Origin: Straminergon stramineum
Taxonomy: Eukaryota; Streptophyta; Bryopsida; Hypnales; Calliergonaceae
DNA length: 64,000 nt
Assembly (NCBI GenBank): GCA_963920665.1
Contig: OY987266.1
Span: 129,001 to 193,000, forward strand
Direction of reading: 5' to 3'
Positions 36,601-47,370 of this stretch are shown in pieces. The position numbers were made by a program, and so were the translations under genes. The notes below the pieces were generated by a model. The model was not told where the DNA came from. It saw only the letters and a program-made list of their open reading frames with translations, and did no database searches. Numbering within the stretch: position 1 is the first letter of the stretch; every line of letters begins with the position of its first letter.

Positions 36601-39600
36601 TGAAGGCTTCACACTGTGGCTGGCTGAAAGCTCCAATTTCTAATTTTTTTGGCCTATTTATTGTTCATTTCTTTGGACTCTCACCAAAGTTTGCCCACTC
36701 AATCCCACGACCTCTTGACTTGGACAACCATAGTGTGAAGAGGCCCTTACATACTTTAATTACATATATATGCAGGCGAAAAGGGCGGAGGGGTAATTCA
36801 GGGTTCAGCCTGCGAGGCATTGTTCGTGGTGATGTTGGCAGCCCGGAAGCAAGCCTTGATGAAGGCTGCCACTGAGCAGGGGATCTTGGAAACGGAGGCC
36901 TTGGCGAAGTTAACGGTGTACACTTCCGATCAGGCTCACTGCAGTGTTGATAAGATCAGTCAGGTGCACTTCATTACTTATTCTGATGTAATGAATTATG
37001 GAGGACATTCAATCCTCCGTTCGAACTGGGCCCCACAGGAGCAGAGTTTCCCTGGGGAAAATGCAAGAATTTTTTAATTTTTTGCACATTATTTTTTTCG
37101 CAAATTCTGAATTCATAATTGCATTCAGAGACCCTGAATTCTCTTGGGAATGTCTGGAACATACCCTAGACATGGCTCAAAAGAAGGGGCATTTTTTACT
37201 TTTATCAGTCAGATAACCCACAAAATTACCTCGCGGGGCCCAGTTCAAATGGAAGATCTAACATCTTGCATAAATTAAATCAGTGCCTCCATCACTATAT
37301 CAACTCATCTCAATCAGTTGAATTCTCCTTAATTAATATATATCCTGAATTATTCCCTATTAATATAGGATGTTAAATGTCAGTTCCAATATATTGGTGT
37401 TATTCGTTGTGCACGCCATTTTCACATTTTCTTTCACTTGTTGTGCTGATAGAGTTGTGCCAAATGCATTTCATTCAAAACAAGGTGCACTGCTAAGCTA
37501 GAATTTCCACCCTGATTGATCCTCTATTGGCTACATAAATCATGCCTTAATTGCTTGAGGGTCTGTCTAGCATGCCACTTTTTGGGAGTTGCACCGATTT
37601 AACAAAAATGGATGTTGTTAGTGTCTGTTGTGGTGGCCTACAGTAGGAAGTGGTCTAGAGTCGGGAGTGGTGTACATTGATCTAATGACATGCATGTCAA
37701 ATTTTTTATTTTCAGCTTGCAGGGATCAATATAACTAATATTCGAAAGATTATGACGGACACCTCCACCAACTATGCCATGTCACCAGCTCTGCTTGAGT
37801 GCACCATTCAAGCTGATCGAGCGGTTGGCCTCATTCCTTTCTTTCTGTGTGCAGTGGTAAGAAAAGAATTCATATCCTGACCATTGCAGCACAAACTCTA
37901 TGTATGTACATTGATTTGTCCTATTATTGTGTGTCACAATATGAACTTACATAAGGTTAGTACTTTGTACAAGGAGGGAACATTTGTAGAATACCTCTTG
38001 TGGCATTGTATCAATGTCTGCTGCACTAGTGTTACACTATATTCATGTTGAAGAATTGTCCCTAAAAATATTTCTCCTTTCTCAAAAGTTATGGCCATCT
38101 TTTTCTTTTCTTTTTGACACAAAGGAAATGGAAATTAATTGCAAAGGTAAAAATACAGGACCTGCCAGTCACAAACCATCTTTAAGTTCATTTTGTAACA
38201 TGCACTCTTAGTCCGCACTAATTATGCTCGGTCCAATTCTTACTAACAAAGATGCTAAATTCTTGTCCAGTCCTGTCTAATCCACATTCCTTGGCAAATG
38301 AATTGGTAGCAACTTTGAATTGTATGCACCTCCAAATGAATCCTGGCTCTGCTGTGTATGTGCAGGTAGGGAGCACTTCATCAGCAGCTGTAGACCCTCT
38401 CTCAAAACTAGGAGATATTGCCCAGGTACCTTGATCTCATTGGGACCTCACAGTCATCCATTTATTCCTCAGACCCAATCCAAAATGTATGAAGAATCTG
38501 ACAAGTAAATGTAATTTGATTGCATGCAATCATGCCTCCTTGTCATCTAAAAAAAAGGAAGGAAAAGGAAAAGGTAAGTTACATAAGGATCAGATATTTC
38601 ATTAAAATAGCATATTTCATTTTTTTTCTAGGATTAGTGTAGATTTCAGACCACGTGATCTAAATGTAAAAGAGTGCCAAGTCTATAGAATACCACCATT
38701 TTAACAAAATATTTGTTAAGGGGTAGAATGCAATCTAGAAAAGAAAGGAATGAGGGACCAACTAAAGGATATATGACCTTTTATGACTATCAAGATAATC
38801 CCAAGTACACAAGTCATGTATTATATGGCCTTGATTATTCACTTATAATGTATTTTAGTCCAATCTCAAGGGATATAATTTGGTATAATGTAGACAAATC
38901 TTTTAGCCCCTTCAACAAGGAATCTAAAAATATAATTATATGCATAAAAGGAATATTTTTGTAGGATAATAATAGCATTAAAAAATTAATTACATGAGTT
39001 TTTTAATACATGTATCATGGGACAAGCTATCTAAATTTGGAGAATTTAAAAAAAATACTAAATTAATTTAATTAAAAATTAAACATTACAAATGAATTTT
39101 AATTTTAATTGGAGGGAACTTCTTACATGGATTTTAGAAAACTATGCAGGTGTTTCAATTCTTCATATATATTGTGAGGGTTTTTTTCTAATATGTATGC
39201 AATGCAAAATATTCTATATTTCATTTTAAAATTTTTTGTCTTCACCTAAAATTTTGCCATCTTTTTAATTTGATATAATTTTTACAAAAGGTGTCTTCTA
39301 AGTTGTTTTAATGTAGATGACCCTTGCATATAATACAAGAGTTGCATGCCTAGGTCTTCACTTAACTTTTTGGACCTTTTAAATCAATATATTTTAACAA
39401 AAGTCATCCTTTAAATCATTTAAATGCCACCATACTCCCTATCTATAATACGAAAGTTGTGTATTGAGGAGATAACTCTATCATGTATCTTTCAATTACC
39501 AACAAGACCATTAAACAAATATTTCATTAAAATTGTGATCTTCATACACCATTTTTCTATTCATTTTTTAGGATTGGTATAGATTTTGAACCACACAATC

Positions 39601-41529
39601 TAAACCTAAAGTGCCAAGTTTGTGGAATACCGCCATTTTAATGAAGAATTTGTTATTAAAATATAAGTCAAGTTCTATAATATTTAATACTAGGACAAAA
39701 GCTAAGTTGCATAGGAGCTAGAAATGTCCACTCTGGTAGAGTTGTTACTATAACTATATAATTGGAGATTATGTAGGAGCATGGGTTTGTGGTTCCATGT
39801 GGATGGAGCATACGCAGGGTGTGCGTGCATCTGCCCGGAGTATCGAACATGCCTAGAGGGCGTGGAGAAGGTGGACTCTCTTGTCATAAATCTACACAAG
39901 TGGTTCCTTACCAGCTACGATTGCTCCACACTCTGGGTTCGGGACAATGCCATGTTGGTTGCTGCAATGTCCTCCAACGCAGAATATCTGCGCAACAAAA
40001 TGTCTGACAACAACTCGGTGGTGGATTTCAAGGATTGGCAGATTCCTCTCAGTCGTCGATTCAGGTCTTGGCTTTCACACTTTCTGACACTATAGAGTCC
40101 TTTTGGTGTATTAGTGGATTGCCTACAGAGTAGGTATATCACTACAAAATAATCTTCCCAATAAGAAGGTAAAGTTTTAGGAAGAGGTCATGGATTTGAT
40201 AAAAACACCCAATTATGACAGTATTCCCCACCAAAATTCATTGGCAAGAAACTTGGAAATATGAAGTGGTTGGAACGGAAGGTGATTTAGATGAAGACCG
40301 AATACTTAAAATGAAATCTTGTTTTTAGGCTTCAGAGACCATTCTCATTGAATTAATGATTCGAAAACTGATTCAGATCAAATAGTGCAGGTCTTTGAAG
40401 GTGTGGATGGTGATGCGAATGTATGGGACAGACTTTCTGCAGGCCTACATCCGAAAGCATTGCAACCTTGCCAAGCATATGGAATTGCTTCTGAAAACTG
40501 ATTCGCACTTTGAGGTTTGAACTTCTTCAAAAACTGACCCCTTTAGATTTTTGCCTGAAATGTACAACCTCTAAAATTCATGAAAGTCTAGGGTACCCTT
40601 CTTTTGGATACACCTATTTTCAACACTTTGAAAATTCATATTTTATTCATAAATATGATGTCCAAACAATGCATAAAAAAGAGAATCTAGAGTTTACTCT
40701 TGACTTCCTATAAGATCCAACAAAAAGTTAAATAGGTGATTTAAGAACAAGAACAATTTTCACTTGCTTGTTTGGACACATTTAGCTGCAGCAATAATGA
40801 TCACTTGATCTACCCAATCAAATCAATTGACTCTCACAAAACACATACACTAATTCGTTATCCAAGGAAATTAAAATTAGCAACTGCAAAGCAGCGAAAA
40901 AGAGCCCAAACCAGTGCAGTAAGACAGACTATTTCACACACTGTCTCCAATCCAAGTGCTGACATCCAATTAAGATAGAAGGTCCAATTCTAATTAAGTT
41001 AGTCCCCACTTAGCATATGTAGTTTGGTCACTATGTACTGACTGCATACATTTTGTAATCTGAAATCCAACTCGCACACTAATCATTCCGACTGTTTTTA
41101 CACATTCAATTCCAGGTCATGGCACCGAGGTCATTTTCCCTTCTCTGCTTCCGACTCAAACCCCCAGTGGGTGATCCAGACAATGGCTCCACCCTGAATG
41201 GAAAGCTTGTAGAAGTTTTGAACATGAGTGGCGACATCTTCATCACTCACACGGTAACTTAATTAAAAGAAGAATTGAATCTCACCTCTCAGAACATTGT
41301 ATGCGGTCATACATTGCAGCCTTCCATAAATTCCTAGCAATCCAAATCTTGTTGGTGGAATAACTTGTATTCCCAAAGAATCTAAAACCTTTGTTAACTG
41401 CAGGTCTTGGCAGGAGTATACACCATAAGGTTCGCCATTGGTGGAGCTCGTACTGAGTTGCAGCATGTTGATGCTGCTTGGAAACTCATTCAACAGCAAG
41501 CATCGAAGCTTCTCTCACAAGCCTCTTGA
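33622..41529 (+). CDS. AAAD: Aromatic L-amino acid decarboxylase, PLP-dependent group II
   Basis: Ten exons: 33622-33778, 35235-35307, 35489-35719, 36776-36963, 37716-37856, 38366-38425, 39777-40064, 40391-40514, 41116-41253, 41404-41529, all with GT-AG borders. The product (about 507 codons seen) is a cytosolic-type decarboxylase expected to turn Tyr, DOPA or Phe into the amine. Seen: [18 protein letters not shown] and PGYLKKLLP at the N-terminus, [14 protein letters not shown], the ring-stacking His in SDQAH (36937), HVDGAYAG, the PLP Lys in HKW (39898), the catalytic-loop Tyr in EYL (39985) and Ser in PLSRRF (40051). Tyr marks decarboxylases rather than aldehyde synthases; Ser at that site marks phenolic rather than indolic substrates. 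The first coding exon (start codon) was not found: the frame is closed by TGA at 33593. Exon 7 has one extra T at 39786-39788 that shifts the frame, ending early near 40005. That is either sequence error or a recent break, since all else is intact. Confidence 0.9.
34017..34988. mobile_element. 972-bp TIR element in decarboxylase intron 1, TTAA target site
   Basis: Bounded by TTAA at 34013-34016 and 34989-34992, with ends CCCCTTGTTGCCTGAAG and ATGATGAAGGG. It is the same family as 4661-5619 in the opposite orientation: GAGGACACTTTTTGCCCCCT near the right matches the inverted left end there. Internal AAACTTTTTCAACAA / CAACTTTTCCAACAAG phrases recur at about 180-bp steps. Confidence 0.75.
36105..36167. 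repeat. Near-perfect 26-bp-arm hairpin in decarboxylase intron 3
   Basis: TGGACTCTC, one variable base, then ATTAGAGTTTGGGTCG forms the left arm; the right arm is its complement with one mismatch, and the loop is about 11 bases. It may be a small fold-back MITE or a small-RNA source. Confidence 0.75.
38590..39665. repeat. Two direct copies of a MITE end in decarboxylase intron 6
   Basis: 38590-38740 and 39510-39665 share ATATTTCATTAAAAT, GTGCCAAGTNTNTNGAATAC and CGCCATTTTAA-like ends. The right ends resemble the element at 52217-52402 (GGTGCCACTTTAACAAAAT). The segment between them is AT-rich and non-coding. Confidence 0.55.
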
Positions 41530-41588
41530 ACAGAACAGGACTGTAGGTGAAAAGAGGTGTGAGTAGGTGAAAAGAAATTGTTGACTAA

Positions 41589-41913
41589 GGTAGGAGGTTC
41601 ATAAAGCGCCAATCCAAGAGCTAAAACTGAATTTTGGGGAGGTGAAACTTATTGAAATATTTTTCAGTAAATTTTTCTTGAAAGACAAGAGGAATTGACA
41701 TCTAACCCAAGTCGTTTCATATTTTTTGGAGCTTTGTAGAATTAGTTATGCGTTTTTGAAGTTGAAATGGCACAGGGCTCTAAAATTGTACACCTCCTCA
41801 AATGTACACTGATGGTACATCCCTGTAAAGATGAAAAAAACCCATGTACACATAGTGTACATTTGAGGAGGTGTGCAGTTTTAGAACCTGTGCGGATTTT
41901 GAGCCTCCTACCT
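41589..41913. mobile_element. 325-bp MITE with a paralogous empty site in this window
   Basis: The ends are GGTAGGAGGTTCA and TGAGCCTCCTACCT. The flank reads GTTGACTAA before and TAATAGCCTTGG after. The diverged paralogue at about 53219-53240 reads GTTGACTAATAGCCTCGG without the insert, so the insertion duplicated TAA, or TA if the ends are taken as AGGTAGGAGG. It sits about 60 bp past the decarboxylase stop codon, probably in its 3' UTR. Confidence 0.8.
41770..41894. repeat. Hairpin inside the 325-bp MITE, arms about 49 bp
   Basis: CACCTCCTCAAATGTACACT on the left and AGTGTACATTTGAGGAGGTG on the right are exact complements, extended outward by GGCTCTAAAATTG-type sequence with few mismatches. 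Confidence 0.8.
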
Positions 41914-42175
41914 TAATAGCCTTGGTAGACAGCTCCGGCACTCGTGAACCACTTCATTAACAATTTATCGGTGTCAACAGTGGAGCAGTGTTCAGGATTT
42001 TTTTTGAGTTTTTACCAACCATTTTCCTTTACTTCCCATATTGAACTAGATTTTCAAGTACTTAGTCTGGGAGGTTCTCAATTTTTGCTACAGGGAATTT
42101 TTTGCATTTTTTCAAATTGCAACCAGATTTTCTCCCAATTCCACTGGCTAACTTTGAACTAGCTGTTATTTTGTT
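41914..42175. repeat. Dispersed repeat, second copy at 53222-53520
   Basis: TAATAGCCTTGGTAGA, ATTAACAATTTATCGG, TTTTCCTTTACTTCCCAT and GGCTAACTTTGAACTAGC occur in order in both copies with moderate divergence. Non-coding. Confidence 0.7.
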
Positions 42176-43250
42176 TCATTTTTTTCCTGATTATTGCTTT
42201 GAAGTTAAATGAAATCTTACCAAATTACTATTTTATCAGTTGAAAATGATGGTTGAACACTTTTCCATTCCTACAAGTCACAAGGAAACTGTCAATGAAG
42301 GCCTCCTTCAAGTTTAGACTCTTAACAAATGAAGTGCTATGAAGTAGCTTAGCAACAGTAGACAAAAATTTGAGTCCAAGTCAAGCACATCACATTCAAG
42401 CGGACCGGATATGTTACAAGAAAAATCAGTTCTCTGCAAGATATATAAAACTCCAGGGAAAGTGGATTATATGCGTGGTTAGGGTATTTCCGAGTTGCTC
42501 AAGAAGTTCTGTAATATATCCATATGACATTTAGTCAAGCTGTGTACCCATGTTAATACTGTTTCTCCAGCCTCTGGTTTTTCAATGTTTACCAATGAAT
42601 TGATCCAGCTTGAGGATAGGCAAGCAGCCTAGAGCTTCATTGTGACTTAAAATTAGTTGTTATGTTCAATATTTTACCTTGTTTCACATTAGAGGACAAT
42701 TGAGGGCTTCAAGAGCCCATTTCAGGTCTGTTCCCTGCATTGTTCCCTGTGCTGCCAGAAATTGGGAACCAGATCATAATGGGCTGAATTTCTGAATTTT
42801 TGAAAAAAAAAATTCCCTAAATTAATTAATTTTTTTACTATACCTCAAAATGAATTTTAAAAATAATTTTTAAAAAAAATAAAAAAATAAAAAAATTAAT
42901 TTTCTTAAATAATATTATTTTCTGATGTGGTTAAGAATGTGCCATATCATATTGCTGATGTGGCGAGTTCCCACAGCTTCGGAACTCAAAATAACTCGTA
43001 GCCTCTTCATGCCCTCAAATTTCATCTAATAAATAAAAACAATGACTTTGTAGGTTTTAGTAGATGTGAAGAAGCGCTCATCATGGTTCGGTTGGCTACA
43101 AGTCCATTCCCACTTGAGTTTAGAGGGCCACTCTTAAGCATAAGAATGATGAGGAATTTGTAGCACATTCCTATCCGTGGGTTTTCGTATTCTCCAAACC
43201 TACATGTCCTGCGATGAAGACAAATTTGGCACTTCTTATGAACTTTAGCC
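42176..43250. other. Non-coding stretch downstream of the decarboxylase
   Basis: AT-rich; no gene was recognised. A run of A/T-only sequence lies at 42820-42920. Confidence 0.45.
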
Positions 43251-43253
43251 TAA

Positions 43254-44059
43254 GAGCATCCCTACCCCAAGCGTGTCAAATAGAGGCGCGAAGTGAGTTT
43301 TGGCATGCGGTTTTGAAGTGCTTGGCCTCATTGCTCCTCCTATGCCCCATGGCAAACACGCCAAGGAGGGGTGCCAATCAGAGCTTGTAATTGAAGGGTA
43401 GTTTTTAAAAAATAAATCTAACTATTAAAAATTAAATTGACAATTCATTATCAGGACTAATTTTATCATCCACTCCACTTTGATCCTACATCAATTTCAA
43501 AGGAATTTTGAGTTTGCATCTATGAGTGGAAGCTCATTATATATACATGGGGTGGTAGGAGATAGGACAACCCATGTGGGATATCCAAATTAGAGTTAGT
43601 AGGAGCTTAATTATGAGTGGTTGAAACTCTAATTCACATATCCCACATGGATTGTCCTATCTCCTACCACCTCATGTGTTTATGAACTTCACTTCACTTG
43701 CAGAGACTTAATATCGATTGGACGTATTCTCCGTAGAATTCATATGGTACATGTAAAGGAAGCTTTCTTGTAGAGGAATGTGCAATTTTCATGAGTTCTT
43801 GATGCCTTTGAAGGGAACTTCACTAAAGTATTGGATGATTTTTAGTCCATTTGGGGCTAGCTGGGGGTTGTTATCTCGAACCGTTGAGGCTGAAATGCAG
43901 TGCAAACCTCTTGGCATGGTTTGCTGAAGCCACACCATTTGCCAATGCCGTGATTGAAGTGGCCGGTCAATTTTTTCCATTTGGCATGGGAAGAAAATTA
44001 GCCCGGACGCACTAGATGAGCATGTTGAGCCTGCTCAACAATTTGACGTGGGGATGCTC
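43254..44059. mobile_element. Non-autonomous PIF/Harbinger-like element
   Basis: The left end is TAA then GAGCATCCC...CGTGTCAAAT; the right end is ATTTGACGTGGGGATGCTC then TGA. The termini share GAGCATCCC and GTCAAAT, and the left flank fits the TAA target of Harbinger; the right copy of the duplication would be mutated. It lies 280 bp from the autonomous-type element at 44339-50888. Confidence 0.55.
43545..43677. repeat. Fold-back hairpin with 53-bp arms
   Basis: TGGTAGGAGATAGGACAA and TTGTCCTATCTCCTACCA form the core of the arms, flanked by CCCATGTGGGATAT and its complement. The loop is about 27 bp. Confidence 0.8.
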
Positions 44060-44816
44060 TGAGAGGTCCCATTAGGCAAGAGTGATGTCTTAGGATATCT
44101 AGATGTGAGCATGATAGGACCCATGAATTAAAAGTGCTGTCAAATCTGAAAGTTCAAAATATTTAGTGAATGTGCAACGGATAGGTGGTTACTCATGGTG
44201 GCTGAGGAATTTATAGTAATGCCTTCAATGCCTATGGGCTTGCTGTGGAGGTCCTTTGATTCTCACTGAAGAAATTCACTTTTCTACTTGTCCAACCCCA
44301 TCACTAACAATGTCTTTGCAAGTATAAATGTGTAGTAAAAGCATCTCCATTGGGGCATGCCAAAAGGGACACACCAAAGCAACAATACTATGTGTCTTTT
44401 GTTAGACAAGGCCTGCATGTTTTGAGGACCCCCACTGGAAATGGCCTGCAGGCACGGCAGTTCTCAGAAACCAAGGCACGCATTTATGAAGGTTGTGCGT
44501 GGCAGTAGTTTTTCCTTTGGGCATTTGGTGGGATAGTTGGCCCTCAAAAATGTTGTCTGCTTGCTTGAGTTTTGCTGAGGGGAAATTGGAAGCTCTTTTC
44601 ACTTCTTTCGGCTGAAAGTTGGTCATGTATCTCATTGCTTTTTTATTCATTGTTGGAGGGATTAGAGTGCTTTGTTTATTAGTCATTCACCATGGACGAA
44701 TGGAGGCAAAGGCTTCTTGGTGCTAGGGATTTTCTTAGGGAGGATGATCTGAAAGATGAAATGATGTTGAGCTTTGTGCAAGGAATAGGGTTTGTAGAGG
44801 ATGAACCACGTGTTCA

Positions 44817-45992
44817 ATGCCTCGTGTGTGGGGTGGTTCCCGTCTAGGAAGAGCACCAAACGTTGAGAAATTTAGACAATCCATGCACAAACAAATGATG
44901 GAGGGTTACTTTGTTGATGCACCAGTGTACGGGCTAGCCCTTTTTAGGCGATGCAATTGGATGCAACATTCTTTATTGGTGAGCATCATAGAAAAGGTAT
45001 GTGCCCGGGACCACTATTTTGTGCAGAAGAGGGATTGCATTGGTGCAATGGGCTTATCCCCGCATCAAAAGATCACCTTTGTACTATGCATGTTATGTTA
45101 TGGACTACGTGCGGATGCCGTAGATGAGTACTGCAGAACTAGTGAGAGTACTGCCATGGAATCCTTAAAGAGGTTATGTATAGCTATTCATGTAGAATTT
45201 GAAGGTTACTATCTAAGGCAACCTACACAAGCTGATTTTGTGAAACAATTGGCCATCAATGATGCCCGTGGTTTCCCAAGTATGTTTGCATCTTTAGATT
45301 GCATGCATTATGAATGGAAGAATTGTCTAGTTGCGTGGCAAGGAGATTTTGGAGATAGAGAGGGGAACAAGTCTATTATCTTGGAGGCCATTGCAGATGG
45401 AGGTTTGTATATTTGGCACATTTTTTTTGGCCTCCTAGGTTCAAACAATGATCAAAATGTTCTAGATCATTCTCCCCTTGTCCATAACTTGTTGACAAGT
45501 GCGGCTCATAACATGACATTTGTGATTAACGGTTGTCAATACAATCGCTACTATTTACTTACAGATAGAATCTATCCTCATTGGTCTTGCTTCGTTCAAA
45601 CTATTCAGTTGCCAAGAGATGAAAAAAGGGCTTACTTTGCTATGAGACAAGAGACAGTTCAAAAAGATGTGGAATGATGCTTTGGTGTTCTCCAAGCACA
45701 TTTTGCAATTATCTGAACCCCCAGTTGGCAGTGGAGCATGGATGTTATTTTAGACATCATGTTTACATGTTGTATTTTACACAACATGATACTTGAAGAT
45801 GAAGAGGGTGTTGAAGGCTTGGAAGATATCATTGGAGATTCAAAAAATGATGTAGTGCCTATGTGAAGAGATTTGACATTTGCATAGCTAGTAGAAGGCA
45901 CAATTGAGATAGAAAATGCAACTACACATTTTGACTTGAGAGGAGACTTGATTGAGCACTTGTGGAGCTTGAAAGGTTCAAACTTAGCATAG
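44817..45992 (+). pseudogene. PIF/Harbinger DDE transposase (DDE_Tnp_4), with stops
   Basis: One frame runs to TAG at 45990, interrupted by TGA at 45675, 45714 and 45864 and TAG at 45885. Seen: GGSRLGRAPN, HYFVQKRDCIGAMGLSPHQK (helical region), ADAVDEYCRTSESTAMESLK, the first catalytic Asp in SLDCMHYEWKNC (about codon 160), the second in GSNNDQNVLDHSPL, and the Glu in KDVE at 45672, directly before the first stop; then CFGVLQAHFAII. It would cut and rejoin DNA at TAA sites in the nucleus. An upstream ATG at 44692 opens about 45 codons (MDEWRQRLL...) in a different frame, so the N-terminus is also shifted. Inactive as it stands. Confidence 0.9.
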
Positions 45993-46560
45993 ATATAGAT
46001 TTGTAGCTTGTATTGCATCGAAAGACAATGACATGGAAATTCTATTTTGCCATTCATTTTATGTTTTGTATTATATTAAATACATTTGTTATTTTTTGTT
46101 TGCATATTAAACCTTCAATTGTTGCACAATTCCAATCAAGCATACCAAATTTGGGTTCTAAAAAAACAAAACTCCATTTCCATTAAATTATTTCAATCAA
46201 AATTCATAGTTCTACATGAGAATTCATTGCAAAATATTGTTGATTAATTTTTTTAAATCAACTTCCTAGATAAGTAGGAAACATCCATCATCACATTTTT
46301 CTTATTAAGACACATGCCATTTAGTTACAAAAATTTCCTCTATGAAGAATTCAATATAAGATGTTGTCTAAACAAATTTTGTAAAATATATAGAGTTTTA
46401 ATTTAAACTAGATTTTTGTGGTGGTATTCCTACCAACCTCAACATACTTATACTTTCTCTATTGAATTTAATTAGAATGAGTATTAATTTTAATTAGATT
46501 TTGCTATTTTACCTTCAAGCCAACTTCAATAGACTTTATCCCTTTGTTTTGATTTGAATT

Positions 46561-47370
46561 CAATAGAAAAAGGATAAGTGTGTTGAGGTAAGCTTGAGGT
46601 CTACCTCAAGCCTACTTCAAAACACTCGTGCAATTTCTATTGAACCTAAATAGATTGAATCTTAATTTTAACTAGACTTTGCTATTTTTCCTTTAACCCA
46701 AAGTCAACAACCTTTTTGCTTTTGGTTTTCATTTAAATCCTAAATGCCTAAGGCTTTTTTTGAGTGGCTTGAAATTTGCTCTAAATTGAACAAGAAGTCA
46801 ATATTTTGATAAGTTTTATCAATTTTAGTTGGATTGTAACTATACTAATTCAAACTACACATGTTATAGATCATATGGAAAAAGAGAACACAATAATATT
46901 ACTTATGGATTGAAAGATTATAATGTTTGATCATGATGGTGTTAAAAATGTGAATTTCATTTGAAATCTTTTAATCCTCTTTTCACATCTTGAAACTAAG
47001 AAGTTCTTCGCCCAAAAAATAAGAAGTTAAAGGAAAAAACATGATAAATAGTAACTTGATAAGATTTTATTTAATTTCAAAGTTTTACTGACACTAGAAT
47101 TTGGTGCCCGACCATTAAGAGGTTAAATTCAATAGAAAAAACATAAGTGTGTTGAGGTAGGCTTGAGGTGTATCTCAAGCCTACCTCAACACATGTTTTT
47201 TTTACTTAGATTTCAATTCAATACAAAAAGGTAAGTGTCTTCAAATAGGTTTGAGCTCTATTTCAACACAATTTTTGCTTCTTACTTAGAGTTCAATTCA
47301 ATAGGAAAAGGATAAATGTCATGAGGTAGGCTTGAGCTCTACTTCAAGTCTACCTCAACACATTTTTTAC
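46561..47370. repeat. Four dispersed hairpin units inside the PIF element
   Basis: The best copy (47149-47192) has perfect 19-bp arms GTGTTGAGGTAGGCTTGAG and a 6-base loop. Further copies lie at about 46580-46625, 47230-47262 and 47318-47362, each preceded by TTCAATTCAATAGAAAAAGG or similar. Confidence 0.8.

Noticed and set aside
39777..40007. Exon 7 read in the uninterrupted phase after exon 6
   Set aside because: The translation loses all decarboxylase motifs and stops near 40005; the homologous frame is one base off, so the frameshift explanation is preferred.
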